Assembly (NCBI GenBank): GCA_014529385.2
Contig: CM043967.1
Coordinates: 8,520,501 to 8,584,500, forward strand
Source: Adiantum capillus-veneris
Taxonomy: Eukaryota > Streptophyta > Polypodiopsida > Polypodiales > Pteridaceae
Direction of reading: 5' to 3'
DNA: 64,000 bases
Shown: in pieces, positions 38,265-50,400 of the stretch
How positions within the stretch are numbered: position 1 is the stretch's first letter
How the letters are laid out: every line of letters starts with the position of its first letter
Notes under the pieces: model-generated
What the model saw: only the letters and a program-made list of their open reading frames with translations
The model's database searches: none
What the model was told of the DNA's origin: nothing
Position numbers and translations under genes: made by a program

Positions 38265-38299
38265 AGGCTCTTGCTCCCATCATTGGTCTAAGCGGAATA

Positions 38300-38500
38300 T
38301 CATCTCTTTTCAGTGGTACTTTTGTCCCGCTGACAGTCATCACATCGTTTTACGTATTCCTCAGTGTCCATGTGTAATGTCGGCCACCATATTCCTACAG
38401 CTAAGACAATTTTTGATGTCTTATCACCTGAGAAATGGCTCCACGTACTCCTCCATGAGCCTGCTCTAGGATTATCACATACTCTGACTCTGATGCGCAT
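38300..38500 (-). pseudogene. GyB integrase zinc-binding (H2C2) region
   Basis: Reads LEQAHGG, SHFSGDKTSKIV, and YVKRCDDCQRDKS, the HHCC region that precedes Ty3 integrase cores. It is in a different frame from the core, with a stop after the C-pair (KSTTEKR). Confidence 0.7.
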
Positions 38501-39436
38501 ATCCTAAGCTGGTTGTCCTTTCCTCTCTTATAGAGTTGATTTACTATTAAAGCGTAATCTTGCGCTTCTGTCTGTACAGCTCTCTGACGCGCTTTTGAGA
38601 TTCCCTCTGAAAAAGTTCTATTTGTGAGATATTCAACAATATAATGACTCCATTCAGGAGCGATCATTATCTGATACAATGTTGAATACTCAATTGGCCA
38701 GTAGACTCCCAATTGTAACAGATTCCTGTATGTGTTCCTTCTTGAACAATGAAATGCACATTCGTGAACATGTGCTTTTCGCAGATATATGTTATATTCT
38801 TCAGGATTCATGCATAACCTTAAAATGTTATCGGTTCCTAAGTGATACAACCTTCCTGCAATCAACTGAATATTTTTGGATTGCTGAATAATAACTTGTT
38901 TCTGGTTGTATTTTTTTTCGATCAAACTCTCCTCCATAGGTTAATAGACTAACAACATCCTGAGACCACTTTGGTATCATTTGTATGTTGAATAAGTACG
39001 CATCTGGCATGTCGTCATCTACACCTATAGGGTCTTCTCCATTCGTCAACCTTGAAAGGTGATCAACTCTAAGATGTGTCTTCCCTTTCTTTACTACTAC
39101 CGTGAATTCGAATTCTAACAAGATGATGAACCATCTTACTATCCGTCCCGTATTGCATGGTTTGTTCACTAGGTAGAGCAAGGCTTGATGATCTATGAAA
39201 AACACAAACTTATTGGCTAGAAGATAATGCCAAAATTTCTTCGCAGCATAAATCATTCCTAATCCCTCTCGCTCTGTTGTTGTGTAATTCCTTTCAGCAT
39301 TGTTGAGCTGCCGACTAGCATAGTAGATTGGAAAATCCATGTTTCCTTCTTCTGGCTGAGCCAGGATGCATCCTATTGCATATGCCAAAGCATCTATATG
39401 CACATGGAATATCTTCTCCCAATCTGGTGATTTCAA
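38401..39436 (-). pseudogene. GyB RNase H and linker
   Basis: RNase H hallmarks: FHVHIDALAYAIGCILAQPE, YYASRQLNNAERNYTTTERE, AAKKFWHYLLANKFVFFIDH and the tail HLRVDHLSRLTNGEDP. After a frameshift near 38830-38930 the linker reads IAGRLYHLGTDNILRLCMN and, later, NQLYKRGKDNQLRICASESE. It would remove the RNA template during cDNA synthesis. Confidence 0.8.
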
Positions 39437-39482
39437 GAGTGGAGCAGTAATGAGTGCCTCTTTCCATTTCTTGAAGGATTCC

Positions 39483-40884
39483 TCACACCTTCTCTGTCCA
39501 TTCGAAATTCACTATTAGCCTGTAAAGTGGTTGGCCTATTATAGCGTACATGTAAATGAATCGTCTATAATATCCACAATGTCCCATAAAGCTCTGCACT
39601 TGTTTCGCGTTGGCTGGTCTAGGCATATCCACTATTACTTTTATCTTTTCCATATCCGTGGATATTCCGTTATGTGAGACAATATTTCCCAGAATTCTTC
39701 CTTGTCGGACCACAAACACACACTTCTCAGGATTGAGACAAATGCGATATGTTCTACATTTCTTGAATACCTTTCTTAGGTGTTTTAGATGCTCATCTCT
39801 CAGAAGAGAGTGTACACACAAATCATCCATGTATATTTCTAGAAACAACCTCAAATACTCTTTGAAAGCATGCGTCATCAGCCTTTGGAATGTTGTGGGA
39901 GCATTAGTTAAACCAAACGGCATAACTCGACACGCATAGATTCCCCACTCCGTTGCAAAAGCTGTTTTGTGTTGATCCTCTGGCGCAATGGCAAGCTGAT
40001 TATATCCTGAAAATCCATCTAGAAAGGAATATGCTCTTTTTCCCGATACACGTTCTAAAACATGATGAGTTATCGGCAAGGGATAATTGTCCCTGATTGT
40101 CGCGGCATTTACTTTCTTCAAATTGACACACACTCGGAGATACCCAATCCGTGTGTTCAATCTCATATATGAATTCAGCTTCCATTAGCTTGTCTATTTC
40201 CTCTTTGATTCGCTTAGCAAACGTGTCATTATACGTGTACGGTCTCTGTCTGCTAGACTTAGCGTCTTGTTTCAAAGGAATTGTATGTTGGCATATTGAT
40301 GGATCGACTCCTTTCAAGTCCTTGTACGACCATGCAAACACATCCCTATATTCTTTGAGAAGACTCAAAAGTCTCTCTTCTTCTTCCGGAGACAAATCTG
40401 TAGCTATGTATACCGGTCTTGGTTCCTCTCCTGGAGCTGCTATATCAACCTTTTTAGCGTCCTCCGATACATCATAGGATTCGTTCTCCTTTCTTGCTCG
40501 GATAGGCTGGGTTAGTATCACCTTTCTATCCTCTATCGTAAATTTCCTGTAGTGAGAGGGAACATCCATGTTTCCCTTGACATTGACATTTTCGTCCTCA
40601 CCACTCTCGATTTCAGTCGTCCAAACTTCTTTCAGAGTTTTCTTTAACTCTTTGCACTTGTTTCGGCATTCTAATTTGGACTCTTTTTTTTCCTTGTTTC
40701 TAATGTTCTCGCTGGGTTGAACTCGATTTCTTGAGCTTCGTTTGTCTTTCCATGAGCTCGTTTCCACATTTCCTCTCATTCTTCCGGAAATCTTGTCTTT
40801 GACACAATCTTCCGCCTTTACTAGCATTAGGAATTGGTTTTTCCCTCTTATCCTAGGCATCGGAGTGTTTCTAACCCCTTTCAT
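39483..40884 (-). pseudogene. GyB reverse transcriptase
   Basis: The upstream part (40884-40000 frame) ends GVDPSICQHTIPLKQDAKSS and LMEAEFIYEIEHTDWVSPSV. A shift near 40160 leads to RVCVNLKKVNAATIRDNYPL, YSFLDGFSGYNQLAIAPEDQ and MPFGLTNAPTTFQRLM. The catalytic IYMDDLCVHS has YMDD at about 39823-39834. Then GRILGNIVSHNGISTDMEKI and FMGHCGYYRRFI. The N-terminal 100 codons are lysine/glutamate-rich. Confidence 0.85.
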
Positions 40885-40923
40885 TTTTCTCTTTTCTCTG
40901 TAGCGTTTCTGGCGTTTTTCAGT

Positions 40924-41502
40924 CTAATTTGGAAAGTCGTACAATCTGACATCCTTTATGGTTTCCTTGTTCTCGCTTGAGTTGTCTGTGGACTCGTTGT
41001 CAGCTTCATTTCCCCATTCTGGATGATTGGGAATGTCGTGAAACATCTCCTCTTCATCTCCCTTGTCTGGTGTATCAATCTTTTCAATCTCCTTTTCGAG
41101 TACAGCTCTCATCATGAAGTACGGAACCACATCATATCCATCTTTATCACAGAACTTCGTTGTGGGTCCATCTTGAATTGCACAAACATCTAGGGTTGCT
41201 AGAATGTGTGTCCATTCTAATGGTTCAAGTGCATCCTCTGGAAAGGGTTCGCCTATATAATTTCCGTCTTCAATTGCCCTTTCTAAAACACATTCTTCGC
41301 GCTTCAGACTTCCACAATTCGAAGCTCCACACATCCATAACTCTTTGGGTTTGCCTAACCAAGCTGGAAAATCTGATCCTACCAATGTAGCTGAATCAAA
41401 CTCTTCAACTGGTGTTCGGTTCACATCCTTGTAGCTATGGCTTTTAGGTTCACGTGAGTAGTGGTTTCCATATGTCTCAAGTATATGTGGTCGTAACCCC
41501 AA
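40924..41502 (-). pseudogene. GyB protease-RT linker frame
   Basis: About 190 codons with FPAWLGKPKELWMCGASNCG, ECVLERAIEDGNYIGEPFPE and an acidic end (PDKGDEEEMFHDIPNHPEWG). GyC keeps the same block (57069-57338), so it was under selection in the lineage. Function unknown. Confidence 0.5.
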
Positions 41503-41966
41503 TCTTGGACCATTTTCAACTGTCTCATGAACGGTCTTCCAAGTATAATATCATAGTTATTCTCCTTGCCAAAGTCAACAATAGCAAAAGTATGCTCGTA
41601 CTCAATTCCGCAAGAAGTCACTACAACTTTCTCTAATAGTCCCAAAGGTCTCTCCATATGTCCGTCAACTAGTTGGAGTTTCAACCTTGTTTTTCTTATC
41701 GCCGGTTTTCCCCATTTTTTCCAGATTTCTTTTGTAGCAATGGCTACCCTAGCCCCACTGTCAAGTATTTCCATCGTGTTAACTCCCTGGAATTCAACTG
41801 GTAAGGTTGTATTTCCCTCTTCGCCTTCGCAATACTCTCCAACCTTGTTCAAAGGTACAAGCTTAGCATTTTTTTGTGGCGTACTTAGCTCTCGTATGCC
41901 CTCTTGCAGTTTTGCAGTTGGGTCTTTTATCCAAATTTCTCCAAGCATTTTCCTACAATTGCCCAC
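41421..41966 (-). pseudogene. GyB canonical protease
   Basis: NTMEILDSGARVAIATKEIW (D-S-G-A at about 41750-41763) and YDIILGRPFMRQLKMVQDWG give both halves of a retropepsin. The order gag-protease-RT is standard for Ty3. GyC has D-N-G-V at the same site. Confidence 0.75.
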
Positions 41967-42015
41967 ATGTTTGGTCGTAGTCTCAAAAGCTCAGCTAGGG
42001 TGATAGTGCATGTCA

Positions 42016-42791
42016 CTAGTATTGCAAAATCTCTATCAATCCTTGCGAGTCTATAACTTTTTTTGAAGTGATTCCTCGTGAGGGAAGCGCTCTAATCTCA
42101 GATTTTGCTTCGTATTCTCCTAAGTATGAAGGTAAGGTTTTTAGCGAATGAGGTTTACTCTCTACTATTCTAACAGAGCTTCCATCTCCCCAGTAAGAAT
42201 GCAGATCTAAGTCCACTTGAGATCCTGCCTCAAATTCCTCTATGGGAGGATTCCTGACGTCCTTTTCCCCATTTGTCTGATTAGCTTGACAACTCAGCTT
42301 GTTTGTGCAAATTTTGCCTCTCTCACTTGTTTCCAAAACTCATTGTAATCCTCATCTCTTCCGTAAGACCTCTGTATCACAGGATGAAAACTCTCTATTT
42401 CTTGATTTGTGGTGTTCATAACTATACGTTCATCCCCATGCATTTTTTCAAGCTTTTGTGCACTGTTAGGCTTTTAAACTACCCGTGAGAGGATAGTCTC
42501 TTGATGAATTGGGTTTTCCGTTCCACAATTCATTGGTTCTCTAGGTGGTTCTAACAAGGCTTGTGCAGTCTCGATCATTCTCTGACACATTTTGAGTCTC
42601 TGCTTTTCCAATTCCGCGTTTGGATAGGTCAACCACCGTTGTTCTTGTGTTTGGTTGCTCTTTAATCTTGCTTCATAAGCTCTCAGCAGTGCATCTAATG
42701 GTTTGTGTACTTTGTAGACTAACACTGATCCCCCTGAGCTTACACTCGTTGTCTCTTCGACGCTCTTCAGTTTCGACTTTTCAGAGTCCAT
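42016..42791 (-). pseudogene. GyB gag-protease intervening coding remnants
   Basis: Two short frames (42791-42474 and 42336-42016) in different phases. The first has KPLDALLRAYEARLKSNQTQ and QRMIETAQALLEPPREPM; the second has NPPIEEFEAGSQVDLDLHSY. They probably belonged to the Gag C-terminus or protease N-terminus; no domain was recognised. Confidence 0.4.
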
Positions 42792-42823
42792 TTCCCGTAT
42801 TCCATTTTGACTCTCAAGTTTCT

Positions 42824-45616
42824 CTAATCTGTCTTTGTTTGTTTTAATTCCTCAGCTAGAATCGCGTCTTGTTGTTCTTTTTTCAGTTTCATGCGTGCTT
42901 TCCTAGCTTTCCATGTGTTTCTATGGCTTCGTTGTCCTTGACTTGCCAATTCCGTCTTTGACTTTCCATTCTCTGGTTCTCTAGTGGTTTTCTTTGCTTG
43001 AGCTCTAGTCACAACTTGTGTTGGTAGCATGGTTTCATTTTCAGACCCACTGCTAGTAGGAATCGACTCTAGCATGTTCAATGACGTCTTTTGCACTTTG
43101 TTGGGATTCTTTGAACAATCCTCAATGAAGTGAGTGACACCACACTCTGTGCAATATGCATTTATTCTAATGATCTCTGTGTGTGGAAAAACATTCATCA
43201 AATGGTCACCTCCACACTTATAATAGGGTCCCAATGCAGGTCTTGGTGTCCCTTGATTTGATCTTTGTGGGTAGGCTGGTCTTTGGCCAGACAACCCCCC
43301 ATGAGCTATGAACATAAGTGTTCTTGCGTCCAAGTTATACCTCTCTTCATCTGAGGCGTGTGCAGTTGTTGGTGGTCCAACATTTCCTATCATGCTCCAA
43401 GGTTCTGGTTGTTTTGGTTCTTCAGGTGGGTAATACACAGTAGGAGCCATGGGTGCACCGGAATCTTCGTAATAAGTTTGAACATGCACTAAAGCTCGTT
43501 CTTCCTGATTCTCTAGGGTGGGTGCATATCTAATGCCCAATGGTCTCACTCCTGGCAAAGGTGGTTGTTGCCCCAATACCGGCTGTGGTCTTTCTATCCC
43601 CATAGGTCTTGGTACGTTTCCCGTTGGGTATCTAGGTACTGGATGTACCTGAGGTGGTGCTATTTGAGCTGGAGGGGCATACTGGCGCTCCTTCACATAA
43701 CCCTTGTTGTAATAGCACTCTTTTGTTGAATGGTTTGTCCATTTTTGTTCGATCGCACACCATTTCGTTAGTTTTGGCATTGGTTTAGGGTATGGTGATA
43801 ATCTCCTTATAGCATCCTCTATCATTTGTTCCATTTTCGGCACTGTTTTTGTTTGGACACTCTTCTTAGTGGTGGTCTCGCTAGCTACGGATGATGAGCT
43901 ACTAGATGCGACATCCGTATCCTTTGTCACCTCTCCATAAACATCACATTTATCCACTAAGTACAATGCTTCTCTGGTCACTTGCTCAAAACTTGTACAA
44001 GCTTTCAGGTGCAAGTCTTTCTTGAGAGTGTCATTTCTCAGCCCTTCTATAAAGAGAACAGATAGTCTGTCATCTTGCGGTCGTTCCCGTACTGGACATC
44101 TCTCTATGTATTGTTTGAAGCGAAGCGAAGCTTCCTTCACCTTTTCTTGCTCCTTCTGTTTGATAGCATAAATTTGGGATATCGTGTTGTGTTTGATCCC
44201 TCTTTTCGAAAATTCCTTGGCAAACTCTCACAGCAAGTGGTAAATGTCATGGAAACCTCCACCATTCAGTGGTTTAAACCATGTCAATGCCGTCCCTTCT
44301 AAAGTAATACCGAATCCTTCGTATTGTGTGTGGAAATCTGTTATCTGCTCAGATCTTAAGACTTGCTTAAAGAGTGAGACGTGTGCATACGGATCTCCTG
44401 AGACACTATACTTCTTCGCCATACACTTGGCCACTTAAGATGGTCTCATGCGTCTATTGTCTGCCACCAATCTCATTGCTCTTGTATCCCCACTAAAACT
44501 TTCTCTTGTGTCATGGACTTCATGGGCTGCTCTAGTTGTCTCCCTTGCCACGAATCTACTACTAGGAGGCAAATGTGATGGTGCTGCTGCAAACATCGGA
44601 CCTACCGTAGTATGTGTAGAGAATGGAACTGCACTACCTCGATTCGTAGCCATTGACTCTCTAGAATGTTATGTTCCCATTGGGCTTGGCATAGAATAAT
44701 GAGGTCGACTGAAAGATTTAGTTACATGAGTCCTCTCTCTACCTGTTTCCATCGGGTCTGGCATGACAGCTATAGGTGCTGGTCTCAGTGGGCTTGGAGT
44801 GACATAATAATGGTGGAGTGGTCCCCCAAAGTACGTGTATCCTTCCAACTCCTTTTTATCGATTGCTGCATATCGTCTTCCATACTTGTCATATGCGACA
44901 ATCTTCGTTTCTGATCCCTCTGTGTAGGTAAAGACATAAAGTCTTTTCCACTCTGTCAACTCATCGACGTAGGGTTCCTCACATCTATAATAGAGATCTT
45001 CCTCTCCATTATTATACTTGTATAACCCCACATAGACGTTGTCTGTGTTGATTCTCAAAGTTTCGTTTTCTCGTCTTAATCTAGCATTAGGGAAGCTCAT
45101 TGTTGGTGCTTTCCATTCGGGATCTTCATCTACTTTGGCTTTCGTGCCCATCAATCCCCACTTGTCCACAATGTTAGGATTCAGGACTACCAAGTACATG
45201 AAACCTTCATCATATAGGTATCTATCTCCGCTATAGCTCACAGGCACTAAGTCCTTGAACTCACTTGGTCTATCTTCTATTTTCACACAGTAGCGGTCCA
45301 TACCATCTTTGTAGATCTTGGCACCTTGCTTGTTGTCATATTGATACTTGATGAACAATAGCTTCATTGTGGCCGAAGGGTTTGATGGTCCCGCTGCCAT
45401 GTTTTCTCTTTCGTTTAAGTTCAAGTATCCTACGTGTTCAGTGAAAATCTCGTAAGATCTCTCTGAAGAAGTATCGGAAATAATTCCTTCAAGGATCGGC
45501 TCTAACGGTCGCACTACACTTTGGTTTACACTCTCCTCGGTTGATATAACACTCGCTTGTTCTCTTTGTCTCGGTTGGTTATTCTGGAGATATCTACCAG
45601 ATTTCAAATTCATCAA
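42824..45616 (-). pseudogene. GyB gag, one frame with three in-frame stops
   Basis: A single frame from ATG 45616 to 42824 is broken only by TAA (44669-44671), TAA (44435-44437) and TGA (44228-44230). The first 315 codons form an unrecognised domain (SATMKLLFIKYQYDNKQGAK, EDLYYRCEEPYVDELTEWKR). The Gag core is at 44434-43900 (HVSLFKQVLRSEQITDFHTQ, LEGTALTWFKPLNGGGFHD, FKQYIERCPVRERPQDDRLS). A proline-rich region follows, then two knuckle-like motifs: YYKCGGDHLMNVFP (degenerate) and CTECGVTHFIEDC (CX2CX3HX4C). Gag would form the particle. Confidence 0.75.
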
Positions 45617-45778
45617 TCCCCCTAGAGGAATCTAACTTTTCAGTCTCGGCCGTTTGTTTATCCCCCGTTTCTATGATCAAAAGTGATCCAAAATGATACT
45701 TGGTCAAATGGTTTGTTTTGTCAATTGGAAGATTTCTGTTATCTCAAGTGAAAATTTTGCATTAGATTTGCTCAAAAA

Positions 45779-46500
45779 GACATTATACGCGTATGATGTC
45801 TTTTTTCACAGATTTTGGATATTTTTGCTTTGCTCACTCCCAGTAGCACCCTTATGCTCTGTCCACTCACAAAATTCAATTTGAACTCTTGTTGTGCAAG
45901 TTATGTCCAGATTAGGTTTTTTTGGGCAATTTCCCAATTTTTGACTTACTTGGGGTCAAATGTGATCCAAATGATATGACACTTGAAATACCAGCTCTAG
46001 ACAACTAGTACAAAGGATCTGTGATAGCAAAATGTCAAAATTTTCCCAGACTTAGGTTGGAGACATCATATGCGTATGATGTCTTTTTGTCCAATTTTGG
46101 TCCAAAACTTGATATTTCAGCTATTCACTATATTTGCAACAAGGTTGTCAAGTCAAAATTCAAAAATCACATCAGCAAGTGCAAAAAGACATTATACGTG
46201 TATGATGTCTTTTTTCACAGATTTGCCCAATTTTCAATTTTAAGCTTCTCCAAGTGTTTATCTTTGAGTTTCAAGTGTTTTTATCAAGTTTGAATGAAAA
46301 ATTGAGCTTTGAATCAATTTTCCCTATTCTTTGCCGTTTTTTTTTGCACTTTGACTTGGTCTTTTGAGTTTCTAGGGTTGTTAAAGCCCTTGTTTTAAGT
46401 TGATTTTAGAGTATAACCCCCCTTCTGAACACTCTGGTAATGTCAAATTTTTTGTTTTGGTCTCTGTTTAGCCCCTAAGACATCATACGCGTATGATGTC
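45779..46500. repeat. Palindrome array 2 of GyB (four 22 bp sites)
   Basis: The same palindrome at 45779-45800 (one mismatch), 46062-46083 (one), 46188-46209 (two) and 46479-46500 (perfect). Steps are 283, 126 and 291, close to the 283/135/284 pattern of array 1. The sites lie in the untranslated leader between PBS and gag. Again most are followed by TCTTTTTT-like sequence. Confidence 0.95.
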
Positions 46501-47015
46501 TAAAGTTGCCAATTCCCAGTTTTTTAACATAGAACTCTTCCAAGAGCTCTCTTAAGTGCTCAACAGTACTCAGTTTCACAGAAAATTTCTCTGAACTTTG
46601 TTTATGCAAGTTTCACTACCAAATCAACGGTTTAGTGATCTAACATGCAAACAAACACATCAAGCAAATAAATCACTGCTTAATAGCTCTAGATCAGGAT
46701 CAAATCCAGTCCTACCTAAGCTACTTCTAATCATAAAATGGGTTTTTGCAATTGTGAGTATAAAGAGATTCACTTCCACACACGGACTAGCAAAAACCTC
46801 AATCTCAAAAACCACTCAACACCAACAAAAATAAATCTAATCTAAACTAAAAAAAACCGTCAAACATGACAGACCTAGGAATCTACAAGTTTCCTAGTAC
46901 CTCTCAAGGATCCTCGGAGTCCACCACTCCTAGACCTTTCTAACTAAAATATACAAAGTAAATGAAACAATTCACCTCGTAGGATTAGTCTAAAGGTCAC
47001 CTACTTAGGGCTCTC
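46501..47015 (-). other. GyB leader, PBS-proximal part
   Basis: No coding frame. This untranslated leader would be expected to hold packaging signals; nothing more specific is visible. Confidence 0.4.
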
Positions 47016-47036
47016 GTCCCCAGCAACGGCGCCAAA
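47016..47036 (-). other. Primer-binding site of GyB
   Basis: The minus strand reads TTTGGCGCCGTTGCTGGGG directly after the LTR end AACA. This is the TGGCGCCGTTG class seen in several plant Ty3 lineages such as Athila/Tat-like elements. Confidence 0.85.
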
Positions 47037-47969
47037 TGTTGGGGCGGTTACGCCGCTAGCGGATGCTGTAATAGCAAGAACTCAACCAACAAACAAGAAT
47101 GTAAGACGAGGACGGAGCTTGACCCGCAGGCGCATGGAAACAAATAGGTGGGTGTCAAATCACCTACTCGACCTTCTAATGAAAATCACTACCAAGGAAA
47201 TCAAACCTAAGTTCTCAATTACGCAAATGACTGAAATCCGTACTACGAACAAATGCTATCCGAAACATGATCTAAAGTCATCGAATCAGCCTCAAATTCA
47301 AAGGGGATTCTCTACACTAGGTAAGGACAATACCCTATGAATCTACAATACAATCTCAACCTGCAACCACTCCGGGCGGTAAACGCGTATGAAGATAGGC
47401 CGAAAAATACAGGTGATCGAATATCGACTCCAATGGTACTAATGTGTAGCTCTACTCACTGCGGTTCTATAGATATATGGCATGCTCAATTCCGACACAC
47501 AGGTAGGGAGAAAACTCACATGGAAGCTCGTGGGAGCTCACCTCGCGTAGAAGCCGAATGCGCGCACACTTGGTATCAGTGCGTAGCTCTTGCCGTTGCT
47601 AACACAATGGCAATGTTGCTTCTCCAATGGTGGCTCCGTAGCTCGCGTAGCAAGAGGATAAGACTCTCTCTCAGACACAGTCACGGCGCTCAAAAACTCA
47701 ACTTTTGATTAATGATAAGTATCCCTTAGGTTTACAAAATTGGCTCTTATACCTCAGCCTTGGAGGTGTGAAAACATCTCTAATCTAATTACATAAGCAG
47801 GTGAAACTACTTGGGGAATACAAACTGGAAACTCAATTGAGTCCCGCTAATTACAATGAATAGGCTCCGTGAAGAAAATGAAATGTCGGAAAGACATTTA
47901 TTACAATAAGTGTTTACAACAATATGAGTGTGAGCAAAAAAATGTATAGGTATGGTCCTCCGCTCAACA
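47037..47969 (-). mobile_element. GyB 5' LTR, 933 bp
   Basis: Begins TGTTGGGGCGGTTACGCCGC and ends CCGCTCAACA, followed by the ACGAG target duplication. It is nearly identical to 29212-30162. Confidence 0.95.
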
Positions 47970-47974
47970 ACGAG

Positions 47975-48420
47975 GGTCGACCTACTTTAGTAGGATTGAC
48001 CTAAAAAGTGGCTACCATCAAATAAGGATAGTTGATCAAGACATTGTAAAGACCGCACTCCGCACTACGTTTGGTCTTTACAAAAACATTGTCATGCCTT
48101 TTGGCTTGATAAATGCACCAGCCCCATTCAACCACTTAATGGAGAAGCTATTTAGGCCTCACCAAACCTTTACTGGAGTGTTCTTTGATGATATTATCAT
48201 CTACTCTAATTCACTAGACGAACACAAACAACACCTTCAGGTAATATTTCAAGTCTTAAGAGAGAATAAGCTTTATATTAATGAAAAGAAAAATGAGTTT
48301 TTTAAACAAGAAATTCAGTGTTTAGGTCACATTATCTCTCAAGATGGCATCGTTATGGATCCATCAACCAAGGATGGCCTAAACCAAGGAATCTTCATGA
48401 ACTAAGAAGCTTTATAGGTA
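47975..48420 (+). pseudogene. GyA reverse transcriptase, 3' part
   Basis: Resumes straight after the ACGAG duplication: YFSRIDLKSGYHQIRI, MPFGLINAPAPFNHLMEKLF, catalytic VFFDDIIIYS (FFDD at 48182-48193) and CLGHIISQDGIVMDPS. A frameshift near 48370 ends the frame. Confidence 0.85.
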
Positions 48421-48964
48421 TGTGTGCATGCTATAGATGCTTCATAGAAAAGTTCTCACAAATCGTGGGACCATTACATGACCTAACAAAGAAAGCGTTA
48501 GGTATACATGGTCTGCCAAGGAAAACAATGATTTTAAAAAGCTTATCTCTCAACCTGTTCTTACACTGCCAGATCTCTCAAAGCCATTTGAGGTCCAATG
48601 TGATGCTTGTGGTGATTGCCTTGGAGCTTTTTTGCTCAAAGAAGGGCACACCATAGCCTATGAAAGTCAAAGGCTCGACCCTGTTGATCAAGCTCTAGGC
48701 ATATATGAAAAGGAACTCCTTGCAGTTCTACATGCCTTAGACTCATGGAAGCACTATTTCTTGGGGACTCCTTTCATTCTGTGGACGGATCACCAAAGCC
48801 TTAAGTACTTCATGATGCAGACCAAGCTCTTTGACAAACAAATGAGGTGGAAAAATTTCCTTTCACAATTACATATTCATATTGCTCACATTGCTGGCAA
48901 GCATAATCAAGTAGCCTATGCACTCTTAAGACGACCAAGAGTTTTCCATAGCAACTCACAATGA
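48400..48964 (+). pseudogene. GyA RNase H
   Basis: After HELRSFIGMCACYRCFIEKF and shifts: KEGHTIAYESQRLDPVDQAL, YEKELLAVLHALDSWKHYFL, FILWTDHQSLKYFMMQTKLF and HIAGKHNQVAYALLRRP. This is a standard Ty3 RNase H with its D of TDH retained. Confidence 0.8.
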
Positions 48965-50400
48965 TCTATCTTCTATGATAGATGAGTATGCTATTGATCC
49001 CAATTTTAGAGATTTGATTTTAGTCCTTGCACTAGGGAAGAAAGAGGAAACATTTACTTTACAAGATGGTTATCTTCTCTATGGTAATAGACTAGCGTTA
49101 CTAACTCACTCCGTGAGAAAGTAATCTATGATTCTCATGCTCCTCCTTATGCGGGGCATAGAGGGATACAGTATACCCTAAAAGGGATTGAAACATATTT
49201 CTATTGGCCTACCATGAAAGCAAAAATGTGTGGTACGCCAAAAGACAAAGTTTGATAGAGGGAAGCAACCTAGATTGCTTCAACCATTGCCAATCCCTAA
49301 TTCACCATGGGAGAGCATATCCATGGATTTTATCTTTGGATTACCTAAGTCTATCCATGGAAATATGGACACTAGTAGACAGTTTTAGTAAACAAGCTCA
49401 TTTTATACCTATCAAAAAGACTATCAAAGCCCATCAAATGCAACCCTCTTCATTTCACAAATCTTCAAGTACCATGGCTTGCCAATGTCCATAGTGTCGG
49501 ATAGAGATCCTAGAATGACCAATAATTTTTGGAAGGGTCTCTTTGAGAATTTAGGGACAAGGCTAAACTTCTCTTCGGCCTATCATCCGCAAACGGATGG
49601 CCAAAGTGAAATAGCTAACCAAATAGTTCTTGATCTACTAAAAGCCTATGTAACGGAAGTAGATCAAAGGTCCCAATGGGAGAAGTACTTACCCTTGGTG
49701 GAGTATGCCTACAATAACATTGTATATACTTCCACGAGAAAAGCACCTTTCGAGGTAATTGAGGGAAGATAAAAAAGTCCCCTGCTACTTAAGGTACACG
49801 GGAAGATCTTTGCTGCAGATGAGTATAGCTGAGACCTACAAGAATCCTTCCAAAAGATTAAGGATACTATCTCTATCTCACAGCAAAGGAAAAAGTCTAC
49901 TGCTGATAAGCACAGAAGAGCCCAAGCATTTCAAGAAAATGATTGGGTCTTACTTAAATTTCCCAAGGCTCAATTAAGGCACAAGACGGGCAAGAATCCT
50001 ACGGGACACCAAAAGTACAATGCTAAGTTAGCAAAAAGGTACTATAGTTCCTTCTATATTCTTAGACCAATCAATGAGATGGCCTATAAACTCAAGTTGC
50101 CCAACCATTGGCTCATACACAATGCTTTTCATGTGAGCCTACTAAAGCGTTACAAAGGAGAGCCACCTCAAGGACCAACTATTGAAGACCCACCGGAGAT
50201 CGAGGACCAAGAAGAGGTGCTGCAGCCCAAGTCCATTCTCCGACATGAAGACAAGGTATTAAGATGCGGTAGATTATTTGACGATATCTTATTAAGTTTA
50301 AGAACTATCCTTTTGAAGATGCTAGATGGATACAAGGCATACAATCAAAGAATTACCTAAAACTTTTCAATGCTTACAATGCTTCCCTAGAGTAAGCAAA
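48965..50400 (+). pseudogene. GyA integrase with chromodomain
   Basis: Catalytic landmarks: [15 protein letters not shown] (D), SIVSDRDPRMTNNFWKGLFE (D) and YHPQTDGQSEIANQIVLDLL (E). The C-terminal part reads YKLKLPNHWLIHNAFHVSLL and QEEVLQPKSILRHEDKVL. After a shift near 50280, YLIKFKNYPFEDARWI (about 50296-50340) is a chromodomain signature. That makes GyA a chromovirus, which would steer integration to marked chromatin. Several stops around 49120-49440 and 49770-49840 disable it. Confidence 0.8.

Larger units (their letters stand above)
29212..47969 (-). mobile_element. GyB: 18.8 kb Ty3/gypsy element inserted in GyA RT
   Basis: In element order (minus strand, right to left): LTR 47037-47969, PBS, leader with palindromes, gag, protease, RT, RNase H, integrase, a second protease-like domain and its tail, a 2.8 kb spacer with palindromes, an accessory coiled-coil frame, a polypurine tract and LTR 29212-30162. 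It has perfect 5 bp target duplications. The two LTRs differ by scattered substitutions and a CT-repeat length change, so insertion is fairly recent. The PBS type and extra 3' frame recall Athila/Tat-like plant elements; exact placement needs an RT tree. Confidence 0.9.
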
